64,000 bases of DNA from Amia ocellicauda. Its lineage: Eukaryota; Chordata; Actinopteri; Amiiformes; Amiidae. The translations under genes were made by a program, and so were the position numbers. The stretch spans positions 28,190,068-28,254,067 of the forward strand of contig NC_089853.1 of assembly GCF_036373705.1 (NCBI RefSeq), in the 5' to 3' direction. Below, piece after piece: positions 49,801 to 64,000 of this stretch. The notes under the pieces were generated by a model. The model saw only the letters and a list, made by a program, of their open reading frames with translations. It was not told where the DNA came from and ran no database searches. The stretch's first letter is position 1; every line of letters starts with the position of its first letter.

Positions 49801-52800
49801 ACATAGTACTTTGTGGTAATTAAGATGTTCGCTGCTTCATTAAGTTTGGAAGGCTTGAAGTCTGCTGGCCAAGTCTGAATTGGGGATTTTATGCCTCTTT
49901 TGTTATCCCACTGTTCTTCATTTTAGAATTCTGGTTGCCACTTTGCTAAAACTACTTAAACTTTGTGACTCAGTCCTACATACCATATTTAACTCAAACA
50001 GTCATAATTATCTCACATCTGCTTGTCTAACTAGTTCATTCATTTTCCAAACCTCTACAATGTGCATGTATGTTGGATTTTTTGTTTGGTCTCTGCATCA
50101 CTTTTGAAGTGGAAATCAAATCCTCAGTCTCCCAGTTCAGCTGCTTCAGAAAGCCCCACCCCATTTTAATGAAGACGGGTGTCCTGTTTATTAAAGTCTG
50201 GTGGGCCATAGATTCCCTATTATGAATCATGGGGGGGCACTCTTCTCTGTCAGATGTAGGTGTATTTTTGTATTGTCAATTTTTAATTGCATTATCCACT
50301 GTATCAGTCTAACTATTTACAGCTGTAGTCCTGTCTTTGCAGGACCCAGTGAGCCATGGTTTCCACAGTTGTTTAAATAATGTCCCTTCTCTCTTCTCTT
50401 GTAGGTAAAAACCTTTACACAAACGAATACGTAGCCATAAAATTGGTAAGTAAGCAAACTGTTCACACTTGTTCGTTGAAGTCTGTGTTCTGTAACTATA
50501 GACTGCTATTGAAATGCCTTATTTCACATCTCAATGTGACGCAATGTGCCCATTCAGCCTCTGACTAGCTAATGGCCTTCATTCCTTATTTATTAAACAA
50601 AAAATGCAGTTGGTGTTCCTCTTTTCAGATCCTGTTTTATGCAGTAATCATTGTTCTTTTCATATACATTTTTCTAGTGTGAACATTTGTATTCATATCC
50701 ATACCATAGTGCTCATAGTTTTTGACAAGAATTTAAACATCCTGTGGTTTTAATAAGCCACAGAGATCTTGTTTGTCCGAATTTGGCAATTCCATTTTTT
50801 TCATTAGCAGCAAATGGCTGCTCAAATCTTTTTGTCTATCTGGTTTGTAAGACTCCATAACACTGAAAATTCACTTGAATATTTTATGGACTTTGGTTTG
50901 AATTACTTTTAACTGATTCCAATTTGCTGTAGTCTCATTAAATTTGCATTTAATCTAGAATTTAACTGCAATCTTTTTTTTGTTTTGTTAACTGGTTGAA
51001 ACAAATCTATATTATCATCTTATCCAAACAAGCAATGTTCAGCCTCTCTTTAAGAAGATTCTTACTTACATATTGTAGCATGTTGAATTGTTAGCATGAT
51101 TGTTTAATTTGTCCAGAATTTCAGGCCAAATTCCTGAAGGAAGTTTTATTCTTATTGATATATTTTCATTCACATGCCTGCAATAAACCCTCATAGCTAT
51201 GCTGCATTTTAATTAATGCCTTTAGAAAACTGACAAGTGCTGTTACGGCAGTGGCAATGTGTTCTCTGATGTGAGCTTGCCAGCATCAGGATGTATATTA
51301 TTATAGACATTATTCCAGCTTTTGGATTTGTTTTTATGCAAATTAAGTCCCTGGTAGACATGTTTGCAAAATATCAGATATGAGGAAAAAAAACAAGAAG
51401 TTTTCCTTTAGCATTTCAATAAGGCAGTTCCACACAGAGGGTGTGTTTAGAACTCAGTTGTTACTTTGGACCAAGAATAATTCCATGTATAAAAAAAATA
51501 GCCTTGCATTTTAATTTCCACAGGATACCATTAACAAGTTCAGGTTTAACCTCGGCTGTTGAGGGGTAAGGTTCAGAATAGTCCTGTAAAGCCCTGTTAA
51601 GTCTTTCTATAAACACAAGGAAGTGTGAAGCATTTAAGATGGAGTTTGGACACAAGCAGAGTACCACACCACTGCATGGCATGTGTGCACACAGTTTGCA
51701 GACTTTAGACTGGGTTGGGAGGACGACAATTACATTTAATTGAATAACAATCCTAGGGCGAAACAATGTCTTTAATATCTCAATATCTGAAACGGCACTC
51801 TTTCACACACATCAGATATATGAGGATGTTTTTTGTTTTTTTTTGGTTATTAGTCAGGGTGATTCCAACATTTGTACGTTGTAGTCCTCTCCCAACAGTG
51901 AAGGAGTGAGACTGTTAAAGACATGGTTTTTGTCTTCACAATTCATTTACTCACAGAAGCATCTTGTTGCCTCTGGTATGTTAATGGTTCAGATTTACCA
52001 GGCTTTGCAACAGGAAGATAATTCAACTCAATTGATTCTTTAGGGACTTTAGGCCTTTTTATGTTTCAGTGCTAGGTCTAAAAATCTTTCCTCCCACTAC
52101 AAAGCTTTGTAACATTGGCCTACTAGCTAATGTAATAGATACTTTTTGACCTGGCCTAGTCTTTAGGAGTGTCTTGTGTTCTCTTGTATTATGAGTGGTC
52201 TTTTTGGGTGGTCTCAGTGAAAACAGTCTAGAAGCCCAATGATTTTAAGCACAGTAATCTCTTCAGGCAGGCTCTTGAGTTGTAATGAGGCAACCGTTTC
52301 AGAACTGAAAGGCTTTTAACAACATCAAACTTCTAATGATACATTTAACTGCTTCTACTTCCAGTTAAGTCACTTCTCGTAACCTCTAGAGCATTAAAAC
52401 AGTTTTATTCCTTTCAGAAAGTGCCTTTGCAATTGTTTCTTAAAAAGGCCCATTAGGTTGTATCTACATGTGATTTATTTTCACTTTCCCATGCATAGCT
52501 TTTCAGGATGAACAGTAAAAACATCACTATATTGAAGAGCCCTGTAATAACACTTCCTGTTTTGTGTACAATAAGCACTAAAAAAAAAACTCCCTGTGAG
52601 TGTTTAGTTGTAACTATTGGTGTTAGTGATGCCCACTAAGTTGTTTTGCTACCAGGTGAAGTTAAAACGTAGCACAACTTTCTTCCAACACCAGGCAATG
52701 GCCTGTGACGTAAGTGTTGCTAGGCACAACCTTACTGTACACGGAGATAAACAAATGTTTCTGGAAATCCTAGCTTGCTGTGGATTGTGTAGTATCACCT

Positions 52801-53363
52801 CTTCCAATGAGTCATATGACTCAAATGTAATGCTCCTTGTATTGTACCTGACACTTCTGTTAAAGTATGAACTAGAGTAGGAAACCTGTCACCTTGTTCA
52901 TATTTGTATCACACATTCAGTAAGCCTGTTTGCTGGGATGTCTGTCCCTGAAGCAAAATGCTTTGATTGCTCACCTTACCCAGTGTCTTCCACCACACTG
53001 AGCCAGTAGAGAAGGATTATGTGATCTAGAAATGTGATGCTTTCCCTCTCTTGCCAATTGGGTTTTCTTCCTGTGACTTCCGTAGCTCACCCTAGGGCCC
53101 ACTTCCAAAGCCTCCACACTCTCTGTGGAAGAGCCCCCTGCTTTTGAGCTTCTTCACTGCCAGCCCCCCCGCCCGAGTAACTCATAAATAAGTCAACAGC
53201 ACAGCATAGCAGATGGCTGGGTATATGGAATTTAAGGTGGTCTGGCTGGGCATGTGTGTAAACTAGTCATCTTCTTTTCCCTCCTTTCCCCAGGAACCAA
53301 TAAAGTCTCGGGCGCCACAGCTGCATTTGGAATACCGATTCTACAAACAGCTGGGAAGCACAG
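46885..53363 (+). CDS. csnk1g1: Casein kinase 1 gamma 1, N-terminal part (first three coding exons; continues beyond the window)
   Basis: Membrane-associated Ser/Thr kinase of the CK1 gamma group, active in Wnt/LRP6 signalling. Coding exons 46885-47068, 50405-50445, 53294-53363 join to 98 residues plus one base (about a quarter of the protein). The start MDHPTREKE matches the CSNK1G1 N terminus as I recall it. A Ser/Gly-rich leader precedes [20 protein letters not shown], which holds the Gly-rich loop (GCGNFG, 52-57). VAIK with the ATP-binding Lys is at 71-74, and [20 protein letters not shown] follows at 76-95. The first coding exon opens at 46641 after a pyrimidine-rich acceptor. Donors and acceptors are GT-AG with matching phases (1, 0, 1). 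The next exon (GLPQVYYFGP region) is not found before 64000. Position downstream of pclaf supports gamma 1 over gamma 2 or 3. Confidence 0.95.
47069..50404 (+). other. csnk1g1: csnk1g1 intron 2
   Basis: Between donor GTAAGG at 47069 and acceptor TTGTAG ending 50404. No gene, RNA or complete mobile element recognised. Confidence 0.6.
50446..53293 (+). other. csnk1g1: csnk1g1 intron 3
   Basis: Between donor GTAAGT at 50446 and acceptor CCCCAG ending 53293. No other feature recognised. Confidence 0.6.
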
Positions 53364-55444
53364 GTGAGAACTCATCTTTCTCCTTTGCTTTGGGAAAGTA
53401 AAGTGCAGAACCATGCTTCCTGTTCACGGGTGTACATATGCAGGGTCCACCTTTTATCTGTGTTGCAGTTTGCTTGTAAGATCCTGGAAGTGCTTGGCAA
53501 TAAATCTTTTGACTGGCATGGCAAGGGATAATGTAAAACCAGAAAATGATTTTCGAATGCTCTGGGCAACCAATGCAGGAGCCCCTTGTTAGGCTGGGCA
53601 CAGAGCATTTCATAATGCTTTTTTGTTTGGTTTTGTTATTCTAGCAAAGGGGGGAAATAAATTGGATTCACTGGCTTGCACACAATGTATATAAATATGT
53701 ATTGTACACATTCTGCTGTGGTATAAAGAAAGATGTTTTAGTACTATTTCAACTGTCAGTGAAGTGTTTTGTTCGGTGTATTAGTTTAAGGCCGTTGGCT
53801 TGAATTTCCCCAAGGCACCAGAAAGTATCATTGCTCAAGGTTCTATCTACCACAGAAAACATTAGTCTCCCTTTGAAGAGAGTTTGGCTATTTTATTTTG
53901 CTGTCATACATTAGAATAGCATGTCTCAAAATGCATTTATGAACCATTAATCATAACTGCAATTAATACATTTGGCAACTCATATACTATGAAGCGTTTG
54001 TTCTGTGGTATACCGTAGGGCTTTCAGATTTAGAAATGTCCTAATGTATGAGAAGAGGATCAATGTACAGTGAGGGAAAACGTGAATAGAATCAAAATAT
54101 TTTTTTCTTTGTTCACTGTCCTCATAAGTCCTGCATCCTTTTAGTCCTCATTTTGAGTAGTTTTAATCCCTGTAGCTCTTGATCCAGTGTTACATTTTCC
54201 CTGCCAAACATTATCTCCTAACATAACATAACAGTGGATCTCTGTTTTATAATTTCTGCTGGCAATCTATTGGGTAGCACAACTGGAGGATACTAGAACC
54301 TGTTTGATCCAATTTGTTTATTGTAACTCTCCAAAGGTAGAGAAATAAATATCTCTAGGCTATGATATTTTTCAGTCAAAGATGCCTTGGTAGACACCCA
54401 GAGGAATGCAGTGCACTTGACTGCATTTATCTTTTGAAAGCCCTACACTGGGATATGCCAACTTAAGTTTCATGTCTCGCTAAACTGGCTTCCAGCATCA
54501 CAACTCTGTGTTGGGTTCCTGTCTTGGGTGTGTGGTTAGGGTGGTTATGCCAGGGGGAGTGTTAAATGGCTTCAGGTTACAGCATTTCTGATCTTGTTTT
54601 TGGAATTGAGACATTCCCCCCACCCCTCCACTTTACATCTATAACAGCTCGAAACTCCCCTAGCCAATGTAAACCGCCTTCACTGCAAACAGAAGTTCCC
54701 TTGATCTGATCTGATCTGAACTTAATGGCTGGCTTTTTTTTGTTTTAAGTGCTTTTTTCTGGAAGTACACACCATCTACTGCTAGCACAGAATCTCTTGC
54801 ATGCTCTGCAAAAAACTGTTTAGGCCAGTAACTGAGAGAAGGTGTCATGTCTTCACAGGAAGTGCCCCTGAGGTGTTCAGTTGCTGAATAATGCCTCAGA
54901 TTACACCTACATTAAAATCAGTCTTGTTACCTGAATTCCAGATTAATACTGTCACCTCTTATTTTATGTCCTATTTTAAAGTTAGGAAAATGGGTAACCA
55001 TCCAGATTTCTAAAATTTCTACAGTAGAACAATTATTTGCCAACTTCACAGTGAAGCATGATATACATGGTGGCTCTTCTATTTTGTAAATCAGATCTAT
55101 CAGATCTTGTTTTTAAGTATAAATGAAAAATAATGATAGCAGCTCGAAAACAGTTGCAAACAAATGGGGCTGACTCTCAAACAGCATCTGTGGCATCAGT
55201 TCAATTTGGTGATTAAATACCTGTCTACAATTTATGGGGAAAGTGCTCTCGTAGAATAATGTGAAATGTAATGTGACGAGCTGATTGAGGCAATATTTTG
55301 TTTCCTCTGTTGCTGTTCTAATGGTGAGAGCATATTTGGAGCCAAAATCACTAGAGCTGTCAATTGAGGGATTTCTGTAAGCCTTAAGATGCATAAAAAC
55401 TTGATATTTTCAAACAAATTCCCCCCTTCCTTTTCTTCAACATT

Positions 55445-55995
55445 ACTGAAGAGTTGCAGGAAATAGCACGAGACTCGGTGTGTGGTAGAAGGTTGATTTC
55501 TTTATTCCGGCAGCTGCAGGGGAGCCTGACCTGAGAAGTTTCCTCAGACAGTTTCCACAATTCTAAGTTACATTTGGTATTTTATGGGTTGTGTTCAAGG
55601 CAGAGAAGACCGTTCTTTCCTTCTTGATTGGTGCAAACAAGTTTACTAAGCAAATTGTAACTAATTAACAAGAGACATTTAAACTACGTACTACATAGAC
55701 TTTATGAATGAATAACCTCTTGGTCAAGGATGCCAACACAGTAAGTTTTGTTAAACAACAAGATGTAGTGAAACAACAGAATACAGAGCCTTAGAGATAA
55801 GATATCTATATTTGAAATGAGAGAGAATCTATACTGTTTGAGGGAGGTTGTGTCAGCTTTAACCAGGTCCAAAGAGTAACAGAGAAACAGAGTCAGATAT
55901 AAAATCTAGGAATGTGAAATGTATCTAGAAATATAAAATTTAGTTCTAGAAATATAAAATTGAGATCTCTTTCCTCCCCGCTGCTAGATGTGGTT
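55445..55995 (-). repeat. Possible solo LTR or LTR fragment
   Basis: Read on the minus strand, AATAAA at about 55505-55500 is followed by CCTTCTACCACACACCGAGT and a segment ending near TTGCAACTC-like sequence, resembling the R-U5 part of a retroelement LTR. The other side (55800-55960) has two near-copies of a TCTAGAAATATAAAAT motif. No TG/CA ends with target duplication were established and no internal coding region is present. Confidence 0.3.
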
Positions 55996-58420
55996 TAGTG
56001 AATTTTGTGTGGAGTAAGTTTTGTTTTTGAATCATAATTAAGAATTAAGACACCCCCCACCCACTTTAACCAGTTGAAAAGTATATAATTTACTATTTGA
56101 TTGCTTTATGTAAAATTGTAATATAGTTTGTAATTGGAACACCAGATAAATGAGATTCAAGCATTAAAATAATTCAGTCAAATCCCCAAACTAGTGTGAT
56201 AGCTGCATCTGGTGCACTCCCAAACAAATTGGGCACATGCATGGAAAGTCTTGCCCGAGGAACCCCACAGCCTGCAGACAGCGGATTCAATTCACCACTG
56301 TACCTCTCACAGACTGGAACTAGCAGTCTCCACTGGTGGCACTGAATTGGTTGAACACTGGTGTAATTGTGTGGAATGGAGCTGGCTGTGGCAAACGCCA
56401 CCTTGTGTATCACCGTGACATCAGTCAATGCGGTCGGAGCTGTGTGGCTGTATAAACTCTGCTTTGGATACTCAGGAAAAGCAATAAAGCAAGGGACAGA
56501 ATGGCCTTCTTCTTGGAGCAGGTGTCTGTGGTTTTGGTTCTCCCATTTGAGTGTAACATTGTAGCTTTGCAATGAGTGTCTAGATCCAATACTGTGTACA
56601 ATACTCTTCAGTAATGTTGTGTAGATCTGTATCCTTTGTAATTGTGCTGTGTTCCTATTTCGCACTAGACGCACTGCTTTTTCATAAGGAAATAGATTAA
56701 ATTAGGATAAGCTGGAAGATGCACTTGACTGGTTGCTTGGGTGCGGACCTGCAGGCCAGTGGAAAGCCGCCAGATTCGTTTTAAAATGTCAGCATTTTTG
56801 TGAATGCAACGTTGTCATGTACTTAGACACTCCCTCCCTCCCCCCCCCCAAGCTTGTTTTACCTACAGTTTGACAAAAGGCACATCAGAAAAAAGGGATT
56901 TCAGGAAAGGGAGTTGAGAGGAACGCCCAGTCAGGCAGCAGCTCTTCATCCATCAGAGCAGAAACTGATCAATTATTTAGAGACCTGGACTGCCTTCACA
57001 AGCAGTAACCTGCATCCCGCTTCAGATGAGGTAAACTGACCCCATTCCAGCTCGTGTGTCTCAGCACTGCGGGATCCTGACATTCGTGGCATTTCGGTCA
57101 AGGCAAGAATCTGAGAGCTGCCCCGGTACAGCAGCAGGGCAAAGCACCCAGACCGAAAGGCAACAATTTTTGATTCTACTGAATGCGTTTCTTACCACAA
57201 TGACAATAAGTCTTCCAATTGAAATGTTCTTGAGGTGAAATGATAGCCAGTCTCAACAAACTAAGACCAACGGATAGTCAAGGCTTGGAGAAGCAAAAAA
57301 AAAAGAAAAGAAACACAGACTCCTATCACATTGTTTGGTGAGATAAGGAGGGCCTATTCAGAAAGGGGTCTAGAGGCATTACACTGTTCCATACAATGTA
57401 CAATATACACTTGAACACAGGGAGCTAACCAGAGACAGTGCTCTGAATAATAACTTTGATGACTGTGATTAATCATCCAGCCACTGAAATCGTGGCACTG
57501 TGCCTGAGTACGTGTTCAGGATTTCTGCTGAGCACTGCTATCAGGTGGCACCTGGGAATCAATGAGTTGGTGATCTCACAGACACTGAAGAAGCTTCCTG
57601 CTTATTAAACTTGCTGGCTGGTTCCAGAATGTAACGCTAAACCAAACTCCTTGGCGGAAGAGTTGCACACCTCCTGCTCCCCGAGTTTTCTTTTGTGAAC
57701 CGTTGTGCAGGATTCTTCTTCACATCACTGCCTGGCTTGGCAGGGCTTGCTGGGCAATGTTTGTTTCGAAATCCAAGAATTCTACTGTTCTGCTTTGTCA
57801 GGGTCCACCGGATTCCTCTTCTGTGTGAAGTAATAGAATACTGAAGCTGGTTAGTAGAATTTACGGCTAATCGTGGTCAAGCCCCCTGTTTTTGGTCATT
57901 TGCAATGTAAATGAAGATGGCCTTATGAAAACAAGACCCTTTCCGCAATGGAGAATGGCAAACGTTGCTTTGATCAGGACATTTCTCCTAATAAGTGCAG
58001 CATATTGAGGTCTACTAAACCCACAAACTGTCGTACAACTTTAACACAAAGAGATTGGTCTTCATAGAAGGACATTGAGCAGATCATTATTGAGCAAGGT
58101 GGCAGGTGCAAAATGGGCATTCCAATTTCAGCAAATCGTCAAAGCATGTCCCGTCACATTCTTTTTCGTCTAACTGCCTTCTAACCACTTTCATTGCTCC
58201 CTCATGGTGACACAATTGCCCACCATGTTACACCTGCTATTTCTGAGCTGTTTTTTTTCTCTCTTCGTTCCCCTTTTCCCTTCTTGGCTGTCTATTAAGA
58301 GAGAGACAAGCCTTGAAATTGTGCTCCGTCTTCCCACAGGATGTAATGCTGTATTTTCTACAGATTGGTACAGGAGATGATTATGTAAGTGACTGACTTG
58401 CTGCACTGCCTCCCTCCCTG

Positions 58421-58451
<31 letters not shown>

Positions 58452-61400
58452 TCTCACACTGCCTCCTGTACTTGTTAATGAGGGAGCAGCGGAGCTGACA
58501 GCCTCATCTGTATTCACGGATCACCGGGGGCTGCATGGGGGAGCGCTGCCACTCTGTCCGCCCCCGCCCCACCCCACTCATGTTCTATTGATGCACCCAG
58601 GGAGGGGAACTCAATCGCAGAGAGTGGTTCTCCTTGCGATGCTCACACGCAACTCCCCCCTCCACAGCTCAGTTCAGGGAGATTCCCCAACACAATAAGA
58701 TGCAGAAACCCAGAACACTTGAGGGCAGCCTGGAGTCTGGTCACTGGACATGCTTCTCTCTTGCCTCACGATTCATATTCTATTCCAACACTTAATTATA
58801 AGGTCTTCAGGCTCCCTGAAGAATGTAGGTGGTAACAAATGTTTTGTCTTTGTTGTCACAACTTTGAAAAGATTGCTACAAATTTCCCTGATAACTTACG
58901 ATTATAACTTAAGGCATATGGCATGGGAATTGAAAACATCAAGAAGAAATCCTGTAAACGTCTCATACTCCAGCTACAGTTGCGTGCCCTGACAATACTT
59001 GAATCTTGCACTAGTGTCCTGGAACTACAGATAAGCTAGCAGTGTCATGATCTAAATAAGGATTTAAATTTCCATTACTATTTAAAGTGTGTCTCAAGCA
59101 ATCCATGAGATGTCACATTTTGGGCATGTTTGCCCAATTGGAATCTAAGCTGATGTTTCCAGTTCTTTCAGGTTTGTTGTGGTTCACTAGAGATCTATAT
59201 TAATTTCTGGATTGCGCAAGTTGATGCAGGTCACCATTCCCAGTTCAGTTTGTGCCACTTCTTGATGACTGCCCAGGAGCCCAAAAAAAACAAATGCCTG
59301 AGCACTTCATAGGCTGTTTTGTAGTGAGTGTTTCTTTGGTATACCAAACCAAAGCAAACCTATTATCAGTGCAAGCTTTCCTTTCTAATATTGGTACTAA
59401 AGTGCATTCAAAAGACACGTTTCTTCTGAGAAAGTGAGAAGTTTAGACCTCTGGTGAGGTGAAAGAGGTATAACTGACATCACATTGTGTGGTGATGACT
59501 GTAATTATAATAGTAATATCTTTGCCTTGATATAGTGCTATTTATCTGAAGGATCCCATGGTGCTCCATACATACTAGTCCTTCCCTTAATCCACCACTG
59601 AAGTGCAGCAGCACACTATGCAATGGATATGGTGAACCTAAAGAACTGGATAAATAACCATGTGTCTCCACGTAATATAAGAAGTACAGTGAATGAATGA
59701 AAATGACCTTGTTCTGAATATGCTATACCGATTATGCAAACCGCAGCTTCAGTCTTTCAACACCTGATGTGTTTAAGGCCTTTTTGGTACCATGTTACAA
59801 GTGCTTTCACAGTGTAGTTATACGTTAGTTTTGAGGGGACACAATGTCAGTGTTGGTTCCAATAAATTCTTAATTTTAGACATGTTTACACTTGACCATT
59901 CATGTATTTTTGAGTTTGATTTCTGTGTAATGTGCATGTATTTTATTCTGTAGCCGAAAGGGTGAAAACTTCGGTCAGGCTCTATTTTAAGCAATAAATG
60001 TGATAGAATAATAATTTTGAATGCAGAGGTACACAGTAAGGATGGGCATGACTTCCTGTCAGCTGAGTAGGGTGTCAGTGCAATGGCGACCTCCACAGCA
60101 GATTGGTTATAGGGCTGCTTAACAGAGGATCACAATCACTGTTGTGTCAGAGGCTAGCTGCAAAATGTGGAATGGAGAATTGTATTGAGGTGTAGCAGAG
60201 TTTTTTTTTTACGTTTCCAAGACCAGTTGTACTTGACTTGGAGATAAGTGAATCTTGGCTATCTGCTTCATGAAAGACACTGTGACTATGTGATTGGTTA
60301 GAAAGGATTCCATACGTCAGTGTATTTACATATTATGTACACGTATCGTGAAAGTGATTTAGGTTTAGGTTGTGCAGTTTAGATATTTGTGTGTGTGTGT
60401 AAGTAAGACTAAGTGAGTGCAGGACAGCAGCTGCACAGGAGCCAAACCATAATGCACCATGACCCACATAACACCCCCCCAGGATAATAGTCTCTTCTAG
60501 CTTATAAATCAGACATTTTTGAAATGACAATTGCATTTCATGTTTAGCATTTGGAAATGCATTAAAAAAAAAAAAAAAAGTATCATCATAAGGTTTTCTG
60601 TAATATTCATATCTATTCACCCATGAGTTGCAAGGTGTTTTTATATACCTGTCTTGATGCACTGCCTGTGTTGAGTTCAGGTTTTCTTCTGGTTGGTGGT
60701 TCAAACACGGGTCATCTCCCTGTGTCTTCTGGGTGACTTTGCCTCTTTGCTGAACCAGAGGGCTCTGAGCCCCTGCCCTCCTGGCATTAGCGGGAGTTTG
60801 GCCGACTGTACTGAAGACTGCCTGTGAGGAGAGAAGCAGATCTGTATGAATCTAGAGATGAGGGGAGTTCATCTAAGTTCAACTTCCTCATATATGTGGT
60901 GAATTAGTGTTAGAACGGGATATTCACGAATAAAGCCAAGGAGTTTGTAAGATTGAGGGAGAGACGGGAGCTGACCAGAAACAAACAAAAAAGAGATTGG
61001 AGATGGAGAGTACTAGCTGTCAGAATTGTGTCTTAAATACTGCAGTGTTCCTGACTTTGACTTGTCATTGTAATCAGTTGAGCACTGTGTTTATAGTGAT
61101 GGAGGGCTTTGTTTGATTGTTTTGTTTCAACTCTGATAAGGGTAAATGCCTTTTGATTAATGTTGTACAAGAGCCCGTTTACTGACAAATGCAGCATTAC
61201 AAGGTAATCAGACTACACACAGTCTGTGCAGAGGCACTGCAGGATTTTGGGGCTTGAAGATTAGAGCTGGGACGATGGATTGATGCATCGAATCCTTTCA
61301 AAATCATTGATGGGCAAAATAAAGATCGGTGTAAGTTTTACTTGGAAACGGAGAGAGTGAGAGGTACAAATTTGGAAATGAGTTTGTTTCTGGTACTGGT

Positions 61401-62001
61401 ATCCTATGCAGTTATAGTACTTCCTTAAAATAATACAAAAAATAACCAGTAGGTTGCTGAATAGACAGTAGGTTAGCAACTAAGGTTCTTAATTGAACTG
61501 CAATTTAAAAAAAAATATTGGATGTCTGGAATTTTTTCATGAAACAACCCAAACTCGAAAGTGAAATTTGTTGAGCTATTCATCTAATGGGGCTCCATTT
61601 CTTATAAATACAAAACTAATTAGCTTTGTCAGTGACCACTGGGCCTAAATGGCCCTAAAAGTGCCAGATCAAAGCAAGTCACCCACTTGATTATAGATGT
61701 AATGACACAAAACATCCATCCAGTGAGTATCGTCAAGGGGGCTGAATTCCAAAAAACTGATCTCTAACCTGGCTCTGGCCTATGAAATACTGTTTCAAAA
61801 GCTGAGAGAACCCCTTGTTTTGGTGGAAAAACAATCAATCACACTTTCCCAACCTGGCATCCTTGGCTCAGCACATGCTGAGCATTCCTGCAACTTCTGT
61901 GTCAAACAAGTGTTTTAATTATTTCATTTATGACATTGGAAAAAAAAAACATTTTCATTATTGTAATAAACTGTTAATCTTAACAATTTTCTGTTGATAT
62001 A

Positions 62002-62866
<865 letters not shown>

Positions 62867-64000
62867 TATATGATACTATCTATCGATGCATCATACCCAT
62901 TTGACTATGTCAAACTGTTTTCGTCCCAGCCCAAGTTAAGATTAAATCTTACACTGACAAGAACTTTATTTGATATATTTATAGGTGTAAAGTTCATAGA
63001 GATAGGTATTAATAAAGATCAAATTCCAGCTTGGGAAGCAGGATTGACACATTATTTTAATGACTATACAAGGCTCAAAGTCTGGAGATTGTGATGGCTG
63101 TTCAAGGCACTCCCAGGTGAAATGGCACACAGTGCTACTGAATTTGAATCATTATTACCTCTATTCCATTTGAAAGAGTTGATGTATATTGTTTGATATT
63201 TTTTAATTCACCTTGTTGTCATAGGCTTAGTTTGTTTTCTTCTTTGAAGTGTGTGTTTTCCATTATGGGCCACTGTGCCCAGGGAATGATATCCTACAAA
63301 TTACAGCCATGCAATACATTTGGACTGGACATCTTTACTGCTTTTTAGGTACCACTCTTAACTAAAATAATAGAGGCTAATATAGCAAATATAGCAAATA
63401 TAACAATCCAGCATAGAGGTACAATTCATTGTGTATCACTTACTGTCATTGTGAGGACATGCATAAACTTTGGTAATTTGTGGTGTTTGATCTGGCAACT
63501 ACGAGCACAACGTAAATGCAAGTAATGCATTTGGTGATGAATGGATTTATGTTCATATCATGGTTTCTAAAACCTGTCCATCGTGTGCTTGGCTCCAAAA
63601 CCTGAATGGCTTGGCGGGGCTCAAGCTTGGTATGGGATGTGCTGCTTTCTATGTGTTTTTAGAACAGTGTGGCTCAATCTAAGGTTCAAATAGATGTAGG
63701 CATACCAGTATCTGTGCTGTGCTTGTGTTGCCATGTGGCTAATGCAACTGAATTATGGGCATCCCAGGTTTGGATGCTCCCCCTCCCTGTTTTTATGTGC
63801 TTTAAATTTAGCTGACTCGTAGCGACGCCAGCTGGGAAGGACTGAAATCTAACAGCTGCAGGTTTAATCTCAGTGTCTGTTCCCTAATACATGGCTTAGC
63901 ACTGAATCTGGACTTCACTGTTGAGTTTTTAAGCCAGCTTCCTTGCCTCTCTGCCCGATCTGATTACTTGGCAAGAACTACCGAAATCTCCCGGTTTTTC

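Noticed and set aside
56174-56674. Minus-strand frame of 166 codons in csnk1g1 intron 4
   Set aside because: It is the longest isolated frame in the intron but shows no domain, no signal peptide and no flanking splice sites that I can support. Part of it may be an old tRNA-derived repeat. A protein search would settle it.

Overview
The window is vertebrate genomic DNA, almost certainly from a ray-finned fish. Genes are split by GT-AG introns, coding density is low, microsatellites are frequent, and there are three Tc1/mariner insertions of kinds common in fish. The species cannot be named from the sequence.

Layout. (1) ppib (cyclophilin B), complete on the minus strand, five coding exons between 3564 and 1356. 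(2) A region rich in CCAAT boxes, with a TATA box and a UPR-type element at about 4036-4219, lies between ppib and the next gene. (3) A large plus-strand gene of about 27-28 exons, 4899-19965, encodes a coiled-coil-rich protein of about 1,085-1,097 residues that I do not recognise. It carries two Tc1 insertions in its introns. (4) A compact single-exon plus-strand gene at 20739-21506 encodes a secreted protein that appears undescribed in this architecture: a syncollin-like cysteine-rich domain, a furin-type RSKR site, then a 124-residue RNase A/angiogenin-like domain with no cysteines. (5) pclaf (PCNA-associated factor), four coding exons, 23089-25978. (6) The 5' part of csnk1g1 (casein kinase 1 gamma 1): a noncoding first exon near 30850-31060, then coding exons at 46885, 50405 and 53294. 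The gene runs off the right end. Most of 31-64 kb is its introns, holding a nested Tc1 copy and degraded repeats.

The order pclaf then csnk1g1 in the same orientation matches the human 15q22.31 order as I remember it. In human, ppib lies beyond the 3' end of CSNK1G1 in the same orientation; here it sits upstream of pclaf in the opposite orientation, so the block is rearranged.

The strongest candidate for a new biological system is the syncollin/RNase A fusion. Two exocrine-granule protein folds are joined through a proprotein-convertase site. The ribonuclease half keeps both catalytic-histidine contexts but has Arg where the catalytic Lys should be, and none of the disulfide cysteines.
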